The translations under genes and the position numbers were made by a program. Shown in pieces: positions 15,283 to 23,696 of a stretch of 64,000 bases of DNA (positions are counted from its first letter, which is position 1; every line of letters starts with the position of its first letter). The notes beneath the pieces are model-generated. The model had not been told where the DNA came from and made no database searches. It saw only the letters and a program-made list of their open reading frames with translations. The DNA comes from Sinomonas sp. ASV322 (GTDB lineage Bacteria; Actinomycetota; Actinomycetes; Actinomycetales; Micrococcaceae): NCBI RefSeq assembly GCF_030908245.1, contig NZ_JAVFJJ010000004.1, positions 310,001 through 374,000 on the forward strand, given 5' to 3'.

Positions 15283-16316
15283 GCGGGAGGATCCAGTTCG
15301 TCGAGTCCGTAGGCCGAGGGGACGACCTTGCGGAGCCGTGTGGGCTCGGCCGCCCACCACGGCGGCGCGGGAAGCTCGATCGCCGCGACAGGGCGCGCGA
15401 ACGTGAGGTCAGTCACCTCGAGCACTTCCCGGGACACCGCGTCGAGGACGGCGATGACGGCCGGCGCCGACGCCTCGAGCCGCCCGTCGGTGAGGAAGGC
15501 CAGCGTCTCCGATCGTGCGACGATCCGCTGGACTTCGCCCCTCGCCCCCGCGAGCTCGATGCATTTGACGTGGGGATCGCGCGCGTCGGGTTCGACGGCC
15601 GTGATGCGTCCGTGCCCGAGAAGACGGCCTCCGAGGGCGGCGGCCAGCTGGTGGAGGGGCATCTGGGCGGACGCCGCGTAGGCCTGCCCGAGGCTGAGCG
15701 CTCGGCGAAGGTTGCCAAGGATGGCGTGCTCGAGGAGGTCACCCACCGTGAAGCCGGCGAACACCGCGCCGCCCGTGCCGCCGGCCTGGATGATCGCGGA
15801 GCGGATGATCCGCTCGGCGTCGATCGCCCGCGGCGTCGACACGAGCATGACGCCGCCCGCACCCGTGTCGCATGCGACGACGACGCCCGGAACACGGTCC
15901 ACGAAAAGCGACATCTGGTCGAGGCCCGGCACGGCGCGACCCGTGCAGTCGGCGTCGACGACGACGCGCTCGCCGGCGAACGCGAGCGGGACCAGCCCGT
16001 TGAGCCCTCCGCCCTCGAGGGAGCACACCGCGGGGATCCGCTGCCCGAGCCAGCGTTCGACGGCGGCGATGAGGGGAGCGAACGGTGCGTCGCCCGGGAG
16101 CCGCTCGCCCAAGAGCATCGTCGATCCCACGAAGGCCGCGCCGAGGCACGGCGTGGACGGATCGAGATCCTGCGGATCTTCGACCGAGATCGGCCACGCC
16201 GCGGCGCGGCCGAGCATGAGCTCGAGCATCGTCGTCGTGCCGCCGCCCCCAGAGCCCAGGAGCGAGAATCCGCGCGCGAGGGCGGGGAGCTGGCTCCGGT
16301 CGAGGACAGTGGGCAC
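15279..16316 (-). CDS. DUF917 / S-methyl-thiohydantoin desulfurase-type protein, divergent copy
   Basis: 345 residues, GTG start 9 bp after the preceding gene. It shares the N-terminal glycine motif (LLGSGGGGTTT) and the VVDADCTGRAVPGL segment with its two neighbours. It lacks their GGGGDPYIG, MGAPTVMVEK and EPITTEGLRYGQRVRVL blocks, so it is the most diverged of three tandem paralogues. DUF917 has been renamed after S-methyl thiohydantoin desulfurase in domain databases. The reaction of this copy is unknown; it could be a non-catalytic partner subunit. Confidence 0.8.
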   Translation of the reverse strand: MPTVLDRSQLPALARGFSLLGSGGGGTTTMLELMLGRAAAWPISVEDPQDLDPSTPCLGAAFVGSTMLLGERLPGDAPFAPLIAAVERWLGQRIPAVCSLEGGGLNGLVPLAFAGERVVVDADCTGRAVPGLDQMSLFVDRVPGVVVACDTGAGGVMLVSTPRAIDAERIIRSAIIQAGGTGGAVFAGFTVGDLLEHAILGNLRRALSLGQAYAASAQMPLHQLAAALGGRLLGHGRITAVEPDARDPHVKCIELAGARGEVQRIVARSETLAFLTDGRLEASAPAVIAVLDAVSREVLEVTDLTFARPVAAIELPAPPWWAAEPTRLRKVVPSAYGLDELDPPA

Positions 16317-16325
16317 ACCCCCAGC

Positions 16326-17435
16326 CTAGAGGTGCGGCATCGCGCGGGAGGCCTCCACCGGCACGAACTCCTCGTCGAGCCCGAACGCCGCGGGGCCAAA
16401 GGCCGCGAGCGCCCCTGCCGTGCGCATCATCGCAGGCGTCGAGATGCCGAGGACGCGGACGCGCTGGCCGTAGCGGAGGCCTTCGGTCGTGATGGGCTCC
16501 GCCGATTCGTGGTCGACGACGCAGATGAGGTCCGGGACGATCGCGACGAGTTCGCCGCCGCGGCGCGCGATGAGGTTCTCGTTCTGGAAGAGGATCTCGA
16601 AAGTCTCCTCCGGCGCGTCGAGCGGCGCGATGGCCGCGCGGCCCTTCGCGAAGCCCTCTGTGGTGCGCCGCTCGACGTCCGTGACCTTCCCGACGACCAG
16701 TTCGCGCACGTGCGAATAGAGCGTCGGCGCGAGCGTCTCGGCGATCGCGTCGAACGGGCTCGTGTGGGCTTCCCGCGCGAGCCGGATGGCCCGACCCAGG
16801 GCGAGGGCCATCGAGAGCGTGCGGGGAACGGCGGTGCGCTTCACCTCCGCGCCGGACATGGCGTACTCGGCGATGTGGCCGACGCCTCCGAGGCGGATCG
16901 TGACGGCGCGCGCAAGCCACTCCATCTGCCGATCGTCGTCGCCCGTGTCGATGATGACCCGCTCGCCCCGTTCGCCAGCGAGCGCGAGCGGCGATCCGTG
17001 CACCCCATAGACCGCGAAGGTCTCCATCGACAGCTCGGGGAACGCTCGGCCCATGCCGTCCGCGTCGACCACGGGAAGCCCGGTCTCGGCTGCGACGACC
17101 AGCGGGATCATCGAGTTGATCCCGCCGCATTCGATGGGCATGGTCGCGTCGGCGGCGCGTCCGAGATGCGACTCGAGGGTCCTGAGCGCGAGCGTGGGCT
17201 CGGTGCCGGCAGGGATCTTCTCGACCATGACGGTGGGGGCGCCCATCTGGGCGGTCGGGATGACGAAGGCATCGTCGTCGAGGTCTTCGGGGTCGAGCAC
17301 CGTGATGCTGCCGTCCCCGAGCACGCGCCGCACGAGCATCGAACCGATGTAGGGATCGCCTCCGCCGCCGGTTCCGAGGAGGGTGGCGCCTCGGGCCAGA
17401 TCCGGGAGGTCGGCGGCCGTGAGCTGCCAGCTCAC
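16326..17435 (-). CDS. DUF917 / S-methyl-thiohydantoin desulfurase-type protein, second copy
   Basis: 369 residues. The GTG at 17435 overlaps the stop of the preceding paralogue (GTGA), so the start is well fixed. Family motifs occur in order: LLGTGGGGDPYIG near residue 20, MGAPTVMVEK, IECGGINSMIPL, VVDADGMGRAFPEL, FQNENLIA and EPITTEGLRYGQRVRVL near the end. DUF917 proteins occur beside hydantoinase/oxoprolinase genes and NCS1 permeases, as here. It is likely to act on a hydantoin-like or cyclic amide/thioamide substrate. Catalysis is inferred from family and context only. Confidence 0.85.
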   Translation of the reverse strand: MSWQLTAADLPDLARGATLLGTGGGGDPYIGSMLVRRVLGDGSITVLDPEDLDDDAFVIPTAQMGAPTVMVEKIPAGTEPTLALRTLESHLGRAADATMPIECGGINSMIPLVVAAETGLPVVDADGMGRAFPELSMETFAVYGVHGSPLALAGERGERVIIDTGDDDRQMEWLARAVTIRLGGVGHIAEYAMSGAEVKRTAVPRTLSMALALGRAIRLAREAHTSPFDAIAETLAPTLYSHVRELVVGKVTDVERRTTEGFAKGRAAIAPLDAPEETFEILFQNENLIARRGGELVAIVPDLICVVDHESAEPITTEGLRYGQRVRVLGISTPAMMRTAGALAAFGPAAFGLDEEFVPVEASRAMPHL

Positions 17436-18529
17436 GCGACGGCCTCTGCAGCCGCGATGACCTCGGGGGTTCCGTCGAATCGATGCGGGGGGAAGTCGTA
17501 CCCGAAGTACCGGGGGCCGACCATGGCGAGCGCCGCCGTCGTATGCCAGCGCTCGTCGGACGGCGCGGCGAGGACGCGCACGCGCTGGCCGTAGCGGAGG
17601 CCCTCGGTCGTGATGGGCTCCCCGGAATCGTGCTCGAGCACGATGATGAGGTCTGGCGTCGTCGCGAGCGTCGTCCCGTCGGCCTCGGCGATGAGGTGCT
17701 CGTTCTGGAAGCTGAGCGTGAGCTGCGCTTCCCCACCGTCGATCCGGGCGCGTCCCCGGGCGAAGCCCGTCGTCGTCGCGCGGTGGACGTCGACGACCTT
17801 GCCCGCGAAGATCTCGCGACCCCCGAGCAGCTCGACCGTGCGCGCAACCGCGTCGGCCTTCTCGCGGCGCGCCGCCGCGATGCCCCGCCCGATCTCGATG
17901 CACCGCGTGAGCGAGCCGGGGACGAGCGCCTCGCGGGACTGGCTCCCGGACATGCGGAACCCGGAGATCATGACCGAACAGCCCATTTCGACGCACGCGA
18001 CGCGGGCTATGCGCTCGGTCCACGTGTTGTCCACCGTCTGCAGGACGCCGATGTTCCCCTTCTCGTCGCTGAAGGCGAGCGGGGACGCCGTGATCCCGTA
18101 GAGGGTCGGGAGGACCATCTGCAGCTCTGGGAAGGCGCGTCCCATGCCGTCCGCGTCGAGGAGTGGCAGGCCGAGTGCCGCGGCCGCGGCGATCGGGATG
18201 GTCGAGTTCACGCCCCCGACCTCGGCGCACGCGATGTGGGTCACCGGACGCCCCAGGTAGGTGGCCAGGCCGTGGACCGGGGCTGTCACCTCGTCGAGGC
18301 TCGGAAGCTTCTCGACCATGACCGTTGGAGCCCCCATCATCGCGACCGTGAGGACGAGGGCGTCGTCGGGCACCTCGTTGAGTGTCACGACGGTCACGTC
18401 TCCGTGCTCGCGGATGGCCTGGGCGGCGAGGAGGCCCCCGATGTACGGGTCGCCGCCTCCGCCGGTCCCGAGGACGGCGGCTCCGCGCGCGAGGTCTTCG
18501 ATGTCAGCCACGCCGATCGTGCGGATCAT
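17432..18529 (-). CDS. DUF917 / S-methyl-thiohydantoin desulfurase-type protein, first copy
   Basis: 365 residues. The ATG at 18529 lies 1 bp after the hydantoinase stop. It is closely similar to the 16326 copy, with VLGTGGGGDPYIG, MGAPTVMVEK, AEVGGVNSTIPI, LLDADGMGRAFPEL, FQNEHLIA and EPITTEGLRYGQRVRVL. The repeated GGGG motif and the paired acidic DADG motif are probably ligand or metal sites of the family. The tandem arrangement suggests duplication within the operon, giving either isoenzymes or a hetero-oligomer. Confidence 0.85.
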   Translation of the reverse strand: MIRTIGVADIEDLARGAAVLGTGGGGDPYIGGLLAAQAIREHGDVTVVTLNEVPDDALVLTVAMMGAPTVMVEKLPSLDEVTAPVHGLATYLGRPVTHIACAEVGGVNSTIPIAAAAALGLPLLDADGMGRAFPELQMVLPTLYGITASPLAFSDEKGNIGVLQTVDNTWTERIARVACVEMGCSVMISGFRMSGSQSREALVPGSLTRCIEIGRGIAAARREKADAVARTVELLGGREIFAGKVVDVHRATTTGFARGRARIDGGEAQLTLSFQNEHLIAEADGTTLATTPDLIIVLEHDSGEPITTEGLRYGQRVRVLAAPSDERWHTTAALAMVGPRYFGYDFPPHRFDGTPEVIAAAEAVA

Positions 18530-18530
18530 G

Positions 18531-20078
18531 TCACACCCCCATGTCGAGGTCGCCGACGGCCTTGACGCGCACGCGCGTCGCGTTGCCGGGAAGGTACGGG
18601 ATGGGAACCTCGTCGAAGTCGACGATCTCGACCGTTGACGGCTTGGCGCCCGCCGCGACGGCCTTGTCCGCGGCCTCGGCGCGCACGTCGGCAAGCATGG
18701 CCTCGCGCCGGCCCGGCTCGATGGCGTAGACCTTGTCGATCTCGCCCCCGACCTGGGCGATCGACGCGCCGATCGCGTTGGCCACCGCATAGTTCTCGGG
18801 CCGGTGGACCGCGCCGAAGAGCGACAGCTCGTCGGGCAGTAGGATCGAGCCGCCGCCGACGGCGACGACGGGGATCGGCTCGGGCGAGGTCCGCATCCGG
18901 TCGACGGCTTCCGCGACGCGCTCGGCGATGCGGTCGAGGACTCGCCGGACGAGTGAGGGGTCGAGGTGGGCCACCTTGGCGGGGTCGCCGATGCTCGCGC
19001 GGCCCGCTGCGACGGCGATATCCGTCGCCGTGAGCGTCGAGCCGCCGAACACGAGCGCCTCGGTCGTGAGCCGGTACCCCACGGACTCGGGGCCGACTTC
19101 GGCCGTGTCCGGGTCGACGATGCTGCCGCCGCCGATGCCGATCGAGAGGACATCCGGCATGCGGAAGTTCGTCCGGATGCCTGCCACCTTGACTTCGTTG
19201 GCCGTCTCCCGCGGGAACCCGTTGATGAGGAGGCCGATGTCTGCGGTCGTGCCGCCGACGTCGACGACGGCGCACGTCGAGAGGCCGCTCGTGACGGCGG
19301 CGCCGCGCATCGAGTTCGTGGGACCAGAGGCGAACGTCGCGACGGGGTAGAGGCGCACGTAGTCCTCGTCCATGAGCGTCCCGTCGTTCTGGCTGAGGAA
19401 GATCTGTGCGTCGATGCCCTGTGCGCGCACGGCGGCCGTGAGACCGTCCACGATCTCGGACGCGAGCTCGCGGAGCGCCGCGTTGATGATCGTCGCATTC
19501 TCGCGCTCGAGCAGCCCGATGCGGCCGATCTCGTGCGAGAGCGAGATCGCGACGTCCGGCCCGAGCTCCTCGGCCAGGATGCGGGCGGCCTCGACCTCGA
19601 GGTCGTGGTTCACGGGGCTGAAGACCGAGGAGATCGCGACCGAGCGGATACCGTGGGCCTTCATGTCCGCCGCGTGCTTGCGAAGCTCCTCGGGGTCAAG
19701 CGGGGAGATGGGCCGGCCGTCGAACTCGTAGCCGCCGTGCGCGAGGTAGCTGCGGCCCTCGATCGCGTGCGTGAGCACCTCGGGCCAATCGACGAGCGGC
19801 GGGAGCGCCTTCGTCGCGGGGAGCCCCAGGCGCAGCGCTGCGGTGGGCGCGAGGCGCTTGGCCTGCACGAGGGCGTTGATGAAGTGCGTCGTCCCGATCA
19901 TGACGGCGCTGATGTCGCTGCCCTCGAACGTGTGCCGGGCCCGGAGGTCCTCGATGGCGCGGACGATCCCGCCCGTGACGTCTGGGGTCGTCGAGTGCTT
20001 GACGCCCGCGAGGGTCTTGGTTCCGTCCATGAGGACGGCATCGGTGTTGGTGCCGCCGACGTCGATGCCGATGTGCAT
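18531..20078 (-). CDS. Hydantoinase/oxoprolinase A-family protein (HyuA-like)
   Basis: 515 residues, within the short HyuA group that lacks a fused HyuB. It has the ASKHA-type phosphate motifs: GIDVGGTNTDAVL at the N terminus, VDVGGTTADIGLL mid-protein and IGIGGGSIVDPD, with ASGPTNSMRGA typical of the family. HyuA proteins use ATP to open hydantoins or 5-oxoproline, usually with a HyuB subunit; no hyuB is present here and the adjacent DUF917 proteins are the only apparent partners. The permease gene lies 28 bp upstream and the first DUF917 gene 1 bp downstream, so this is one operon. Confidence 0.9.
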   Translation of the reverse strand: MHIGIDVGGTNTDAVLMDGTKTLAGVKHSTTPDVTGGIVRAIEDLRARHTFEGSDISAVMIGTTHFINALVQAKRLAPTAALRLGLPATKALPPLVDWPEVLTHAIEGRSYLAHGGYEFDGRPISPLDPEELRKHAADMKAHGIRSVAISSVFSPVNHDLEVEAARILAEELGPDVAISLSHEIGRIGLLERENATIINAALRELASEIVDGLTAAVRAQGIDAQIFLSQNDGTLMDEDYVRLYPVATFASGPTNSMRGAAVTSGLSTCAVVDVGGTTADIGLLINGFPRETANEVKVAGIRTNFRMPDVLSIGIGGGSIVDPDTAEVGPESVGYRLTTEALVFGGSTLTATDIAVAAGRASIGDPAKVAHLDPSLVRRVLDRIAERVAEAVDRMRTSPEPIPVVAVGGGSILLPDELSLFGAVHRPENYAVANAIGASIAQVGGEIDKVYAIEPGRREAMLADVRAEAADKAVAAGAKPSTVEIVDFDEVPIPYLPGNATRVRVKAVGDLDMGV

Positions 20079-20106
20079 GATTCTCGCTTTCGGTCGTGGT
20101 GTGATG

Positions 20107-21450
20107 CTAGGCGATGGCGTCGGCCGGCGCTGCTGCTGCTGCTGTCTGCTTGGTCTCGGCGATGCCGACGCCGCCCACCCAGCCGAGCTTGCCCGCGACG
20201 ATATACAGCACCATCGACAGCACGAGGCTCAGGAGGGCCGGGATGCCCCACGTGGTCATGTAGCCCACGATCGCCGAGACGAGCCAGATCACGATGGTGG
20301 CGGGGACGATGCGCGGCGCGGTGGGCGGGAGGACCCCGGCGGCCCGCGACACGTCGAGATCGTCGCGCCAGCGCTTCACGACGAAGTACTCGGCGACCAT
20401 GATCCCGGCGATCGGCGGGAACGCGACGCCCAGGATGAGGAGGAATCCCGTGAACTGGCTCAGGATTCCCGCTGCCGCGAGGATCGAGCCGACGACGCCG
20501 AGGACAATCGTCGTCGTCACGCGGTGGAGATTGCGGCCGAAAGTCGTCGCGATGAAGTTCACGAGGCCGAGCGTCGACGAGTAGAGGTTCCAGTCGTTGA
20601 TCTTGAGCGTGCCCGTGATGACGATGATGAGCCCGACGAAGCCGATCGAGGACGTCACGATTGCGACGATGTCGCCGCTCGCCGCCGCATGGGCAAGGAG
20701 CACGCCGGCGAGGCCGATGACGAACTCGCCGAGCGACACCCCGACGACGGTCTGCTTCACGACGTCGGCCTTTGAGCGGTTGTAGCGCGTCATGTCGGCG
20801 GTGATGATCGCGCCGACGATGAGCCCGCCGGCAACGATGCCCGTGCCTTGCCAGACGCTCATGACGGGGCCGGGTGCCGGTCCGGTGAGGAGCTGCCCGA
20901 AGTCGTGGCGCGAGAGCTCGCTCAGCACGGACCAGCCGACAAGAACGAGGAAGAGCGGCACCGTGACGTTCGCGAGCCACTGCATGCCGACGAAGCCCCA
21001 TGCGACGATCGCGGTCACGGCGAGCCCGAAGAGCAGGCTCCAGAGCCAGATCGGGAGCGCCCCGGGCATGAGGGCGTCGAGGGACTTGGCGGAGATGGCG
21101 GACTGGATTCCGAACCATCCGATGAGGCTGATGCCGATGGCGAGGCCGACGAGGGAGGCCCCGATCTCCCCGAAGCCGGTCCAGCGGGCCAGGAGCGCGG
21201 TGTTGAGCCCTTCCTTCTGGCCGATGATCCCGACGATGCACATGATGACCTCGAGGATGATCGAGCCGAAGAGCAGGGCGAGGGCGGCTTCCCCGAACGT
21301 CATGCTGTAGCCGAGCGTCGCGCCGAGGAGGAATTGCGACAGGGCGGAAACCTGTCCGAAGCGTTGCACTGCGATGCCAAACCACGGCTTTCTGGCTCCC
21401 GATGCCACGCGGGAGAGGGCGAAGTCGTCAGCGTGAACCGTGCTCACCAT
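20107..21450 (-). CDS. NCS1-family (cytosine/purine/hydantoin) permease
   Basis: 447 residues with about 12 membrane segments. It is a member of the nucleobase-cation-symport-1 family: the N-terminal region contains FGQVSALSQFLLGATLGY, a central ADMTRYNRSKADV segment typical of CodB/Mhp1 relatives, and LKINDWNLYSS. Substrates in the family include cytosine, allantoin, hydantoins and thiamine. It is the first gene of the HyuA-DUF917-PucR operon and so probably imports the compound that the operon degrades. Upstream (21451-21560) lies a TGCA-N3-TGCA palindrome, a possible PucR site. Confidence 0.88.
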   Translation of the reverse strand: MVSTVHADDFALSRVASGARKPWFGIAVQRFGQVSALSQFLLGATLGYSMTFGEAALALLFGSIILEVIMCIVGIIGQKEGLNTALLARWTGFGEIGASLVGLAIGISLIGWFGIQSAISAKSLDALMPGALPIWLWSLLFGLAVTAIVAWGFVGMQWLANVTVPLFLVLVGWSVLSELSRHDFGQLLTGPAPGPVMSVWQGTGIVAGGLIVGAIITADMTRYNRSKADVVKQTVVGVSLGEFVIGLAGVLLAHAAASGDIVAIVTSSIGFVGLIIVITGTLKINDWNLYSSTLGLVNFIATTFGRNLHRVTTTIVLGVVGSILAAAGILSQFTGFLLILGVAFPPIAGIMVAEYFVVKRWRDDLDVSRAAGVLPPTAPRIVPATIVIWLVSAIVGYMTTWGIPALLSLVLSMVLYIVAGKLGWVGGVGIAETKQTAAAAAPADAIA

Positions 21451-21710
21451 GGGGGGTCCTTATGGGCTGGGGGGGACTGGTGTCGAACAGGCTAGACAGA
21501 GACGTTAACCCGTCCTATATGCAGAGTGCACTGAATTGGCTCATGACAGGTCGGTGTGCACAGTCTTGACTCGGCGTCTTTCCCTCCACACGATTGCTCC
21601 CCGCGCGTCATCCACATGGGCCCGGGATGGGGTGGTGCTCGCATGCCTGCGGTCGGAGGCTGGAAGTGCCCGGTGGGGGCGGAGGGAACGACTTCGAGAA
21701 AGGGCAGGCT

Positions 21711-22316
21711 ATGGGCGACACTATGACGGTTCGAGGGTTTGTCGCGACGGATCCGCGGACGAACACGACTCACGGCGGAGACATCGTTTCGAGCTTCAGG
21801 CTCGCGGCCACAGAGCGGCGCTACGACCGCGAGGCCGGGGCATGGGTAGACGGGCACACGAACTGGTACACGGTTGTCGGCTTCCGGCAGCTTGCGAGCA
21901 ACATGTGCGGGAGCCTCAAGAAGGGTCAGCGGGTCATCGTGGTCGGGCGGCTCCGGCTCAAGCAATGGGAGAAGGAAGGCCGGATCTTCCATTCCGCGGA
22001 GGTCGAGGCCGAATCCATCGGCCACGACCTCTACTGGGGGTCCGCGAAATTCTCCCGAAACCAGCAGGACTCGCAGCGCAGTGAGGCGCCCGTCCAGCGG
22101 GTCGCTGTCGACGGTGTCGGAGTGGTCGATCTCCGCACAGGAGAGCTGCCGCCTGATCAGACCACTGGAGAGATCGAGGGCGACGACGACGCGGGGTTCG
22201 CGGACGACGGCGGGGACCCGGCTGGCGATTCGGACGACGACGAGCGGCTGGGGTCCGAGGGAGCCGTCGGCTCCGCCGAAACCCCGTCGGGAGCGAACAT
22301 GCTGATCCCGGTGTGA
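21711..22316 (+). CDS. ssb: Single-stranded DNA-binding protein, paralogue
   Basis: 201 residues. The ATG at 21711 is chosen because GAGAAAGGG precedes it. Residues 1-112 form the OB fold: MTVRGFVATDP, WVDGHTNWYTVVGFRQLA and KGQRVIVVGRLRLKQWE. The tail is acidic (GDSDDDERLG) but ends GANMLIPV, not the DDDIPF tip through which SSB recruits partner proteins. It is not beside rpsF/rpsR, where the replicative ssb lies, so it is probably an SsbB-type accessory protein used in recombination or DNA uptake. Confidence 0.88.
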   Translation: MGDTMTVRGFVATDPRTNTTHGGDIVSSFRLAATERRYDREAGAWVDGHTNWYTVVGFRQLASNMCGSLKKGQRVIVVGRLRLKQWEKEGRIFHSAEVEAESIGHDLYWGSAKFSRNQQDSQRSEAPVQRVAVDGVGVVDLRTGELPPDQTTGEIEGDDDAGFADDGGDPAGDSDDDERLGSEGAVGSAETPSGANMLIPV

Positions 22317-22406
22317 GGGCTCGCTCACCTGGCCTCGTGGGCGGCACTTGTTTTAGGACGCGGGCGGGGCTGGCTCGCCGGGCGGGCGTTCAAGCCGGGA
22401 TTCAGG

Positions 22407-23513
22407 TCAGCCTGGCTCGGCCGTACTCTCGCGGAGGACGACCTCGCCGTAGGCGGGTGGCGGGGTCTCGCCTGTTAGCGCGGCAAGGGCGGCCGAGCGG
22501 CCGATCTCCTCGAGCGGCAGGCGGACGGTCGTGAGGCCCGGAACAAAGTCTTCGAGGGTGTTGATGTCATCGAAGCCGGCGATGGCGAAGTCCGCGGGGG
22601 CTTCGAGGCCCCGCTGCCTCAGAGCAGCCACGAGGCCCATTGCCATCCGGTCGTTCACGGCGAAGAGACACAGGCGACCGCCCTCGGCGGCGGCGTCCCG
22701 AACGGCCCCCTCGAGGGCCAGCCCGACTTCGAAGCCGCCGTCGCGGTTGAAGGATGACCGATAGACGGCGGATTCAGGGAATCCGCTGTCGTCAAGGCCC
22801 CGCTGGAAGCCGGCTACACGCAGATCGGAGGTAAGAAGGCCGTCGGGGCCGGCGGCGATCGCAAATCGCGAGAAACCGCGATCGGCAAGTGTGCGGGCGA
22901 GCTCGCGGGAGAGGGTCTCGTTCGGGATGGCGAGCAGAAGCGGGTTCGCGAAGGTCGGTGCAGTAGCCCTCGGGGAATCGGACGTGCCGGGCATTCGGCC
23001 GGCGTCGGGGCGATGGCTCTCGGAGACCAGCGGGTGTCCGACGAGGAGAAGCCGGCCGCCGTTGGCGAGGTAGCGCTCGGCTTCGCGGAGGAGCGCGGCA
23101 TTGTCGGCGGCGTCGTCGTCCTTCAACGAACGGCTGCCTGCCAGGACGATCGCATCGGCGCGGCGTGATGTGAAGACTTCGACAGCGAGGCGTTCCTCGG
23201 CTGGGGTGCCCTCTGTGCAGATGAGAAGCAGCGTCTTGCCGAGTTCGCGGGCCCCCGACTGGACCCCGCGGGCGATCGAGGAGAAATAGGGGTCGGCGAT
23301 ATCGTGCACGATGAGGCCGAGGAGGCCCGTGCTCGACCGTGCAAGGGCTTGTGCTTGTGCGTTCGGAATGTATCCCAGCGACGTCGCGGCGGCCCTGACC
23401 CTCTCGGCGACCTCTGCCCCGGGGATCCGCGTGGACCCGTTGAGGACCCGCGACGCCGTCGCCGGGGATACGCCTGCCGCCCGCGCCACCTCGCTCAGGG
23501 TAACGGCTGCCAT
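22407..23513 (-). CDS. LacI-family transcriptional regulator
   Basis: 368 residues. The N-terminal helix-turn-helix is textbook: VTLSEVARAAGVSPATASRV followed by the hinge helix region (AQALARSS). The rest is a periplasmic-binding-protein-like sugar domain (GLIVHDIADPYFSSIARGV, FAVNDRMAMGL, IAGFDDI). The insert RPDAGRMPGTSDSPRAT between its lobes is unusual. No sugar transporter or catabolic gene is adjacent; its neighbours are ssb and ettA, so its regulon lies elsewhere. The start is fixed by the HTH. Confidence 0.9.
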   Translation of the reverse strand: MAAVTLSEVARAAGVSPATASRVLNGSTRIPGAEVAERVRAAATSLGYIPNAQAQALARSSTGLLGLIVHDIADPYFSSIARGVQSGARELGKTLLLICTEGTPAEERLAVEVFTSRRADAIVLAGSRSLKDDDAADNAALLREAERYLANGGRLLLVGHPLVSESHRPDAGRMPGTSDSPRATAPTFANPLLLAIPNETLSRELARTLADRGFSRFAIAAGPDGLLTSDLRVAGFQRGLDDSGFPESAVYRSSFNRDGGFEVGLALEGAVRDAAAEGGRLCLFAVNDRMAMGLVAALRQRGLEAPADFAIAGFDDINTLEDFVPGLTTVRLPLEEIGRSAALAALTGETPPPAYGEVVLRESTAEPG

Positions 23514-23696
23514 GGGCCACCTCCTTCATCCTTCGCCAGATTATGGCATCGGGATACCCGCTGGCGGAATGCGCTTGCCACCGAAGGAGCGCTTCGCCGA
23601 GCGCGTGCTTCCCTACGTGCAACCCCGAGGCCTTCCGGGCCTTGGGCCGGTGTAGCAGGTGTGAGTTCGACCAGACGAGCCGATAGATTAAGGACC

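Noticed and set aside
15195-17594. 799-codon plus-strand frame across the DUF917 genes
   Set aside because: It is antisense to three genes with clear family motifs, and its translation is low complexity without recognisable folds.
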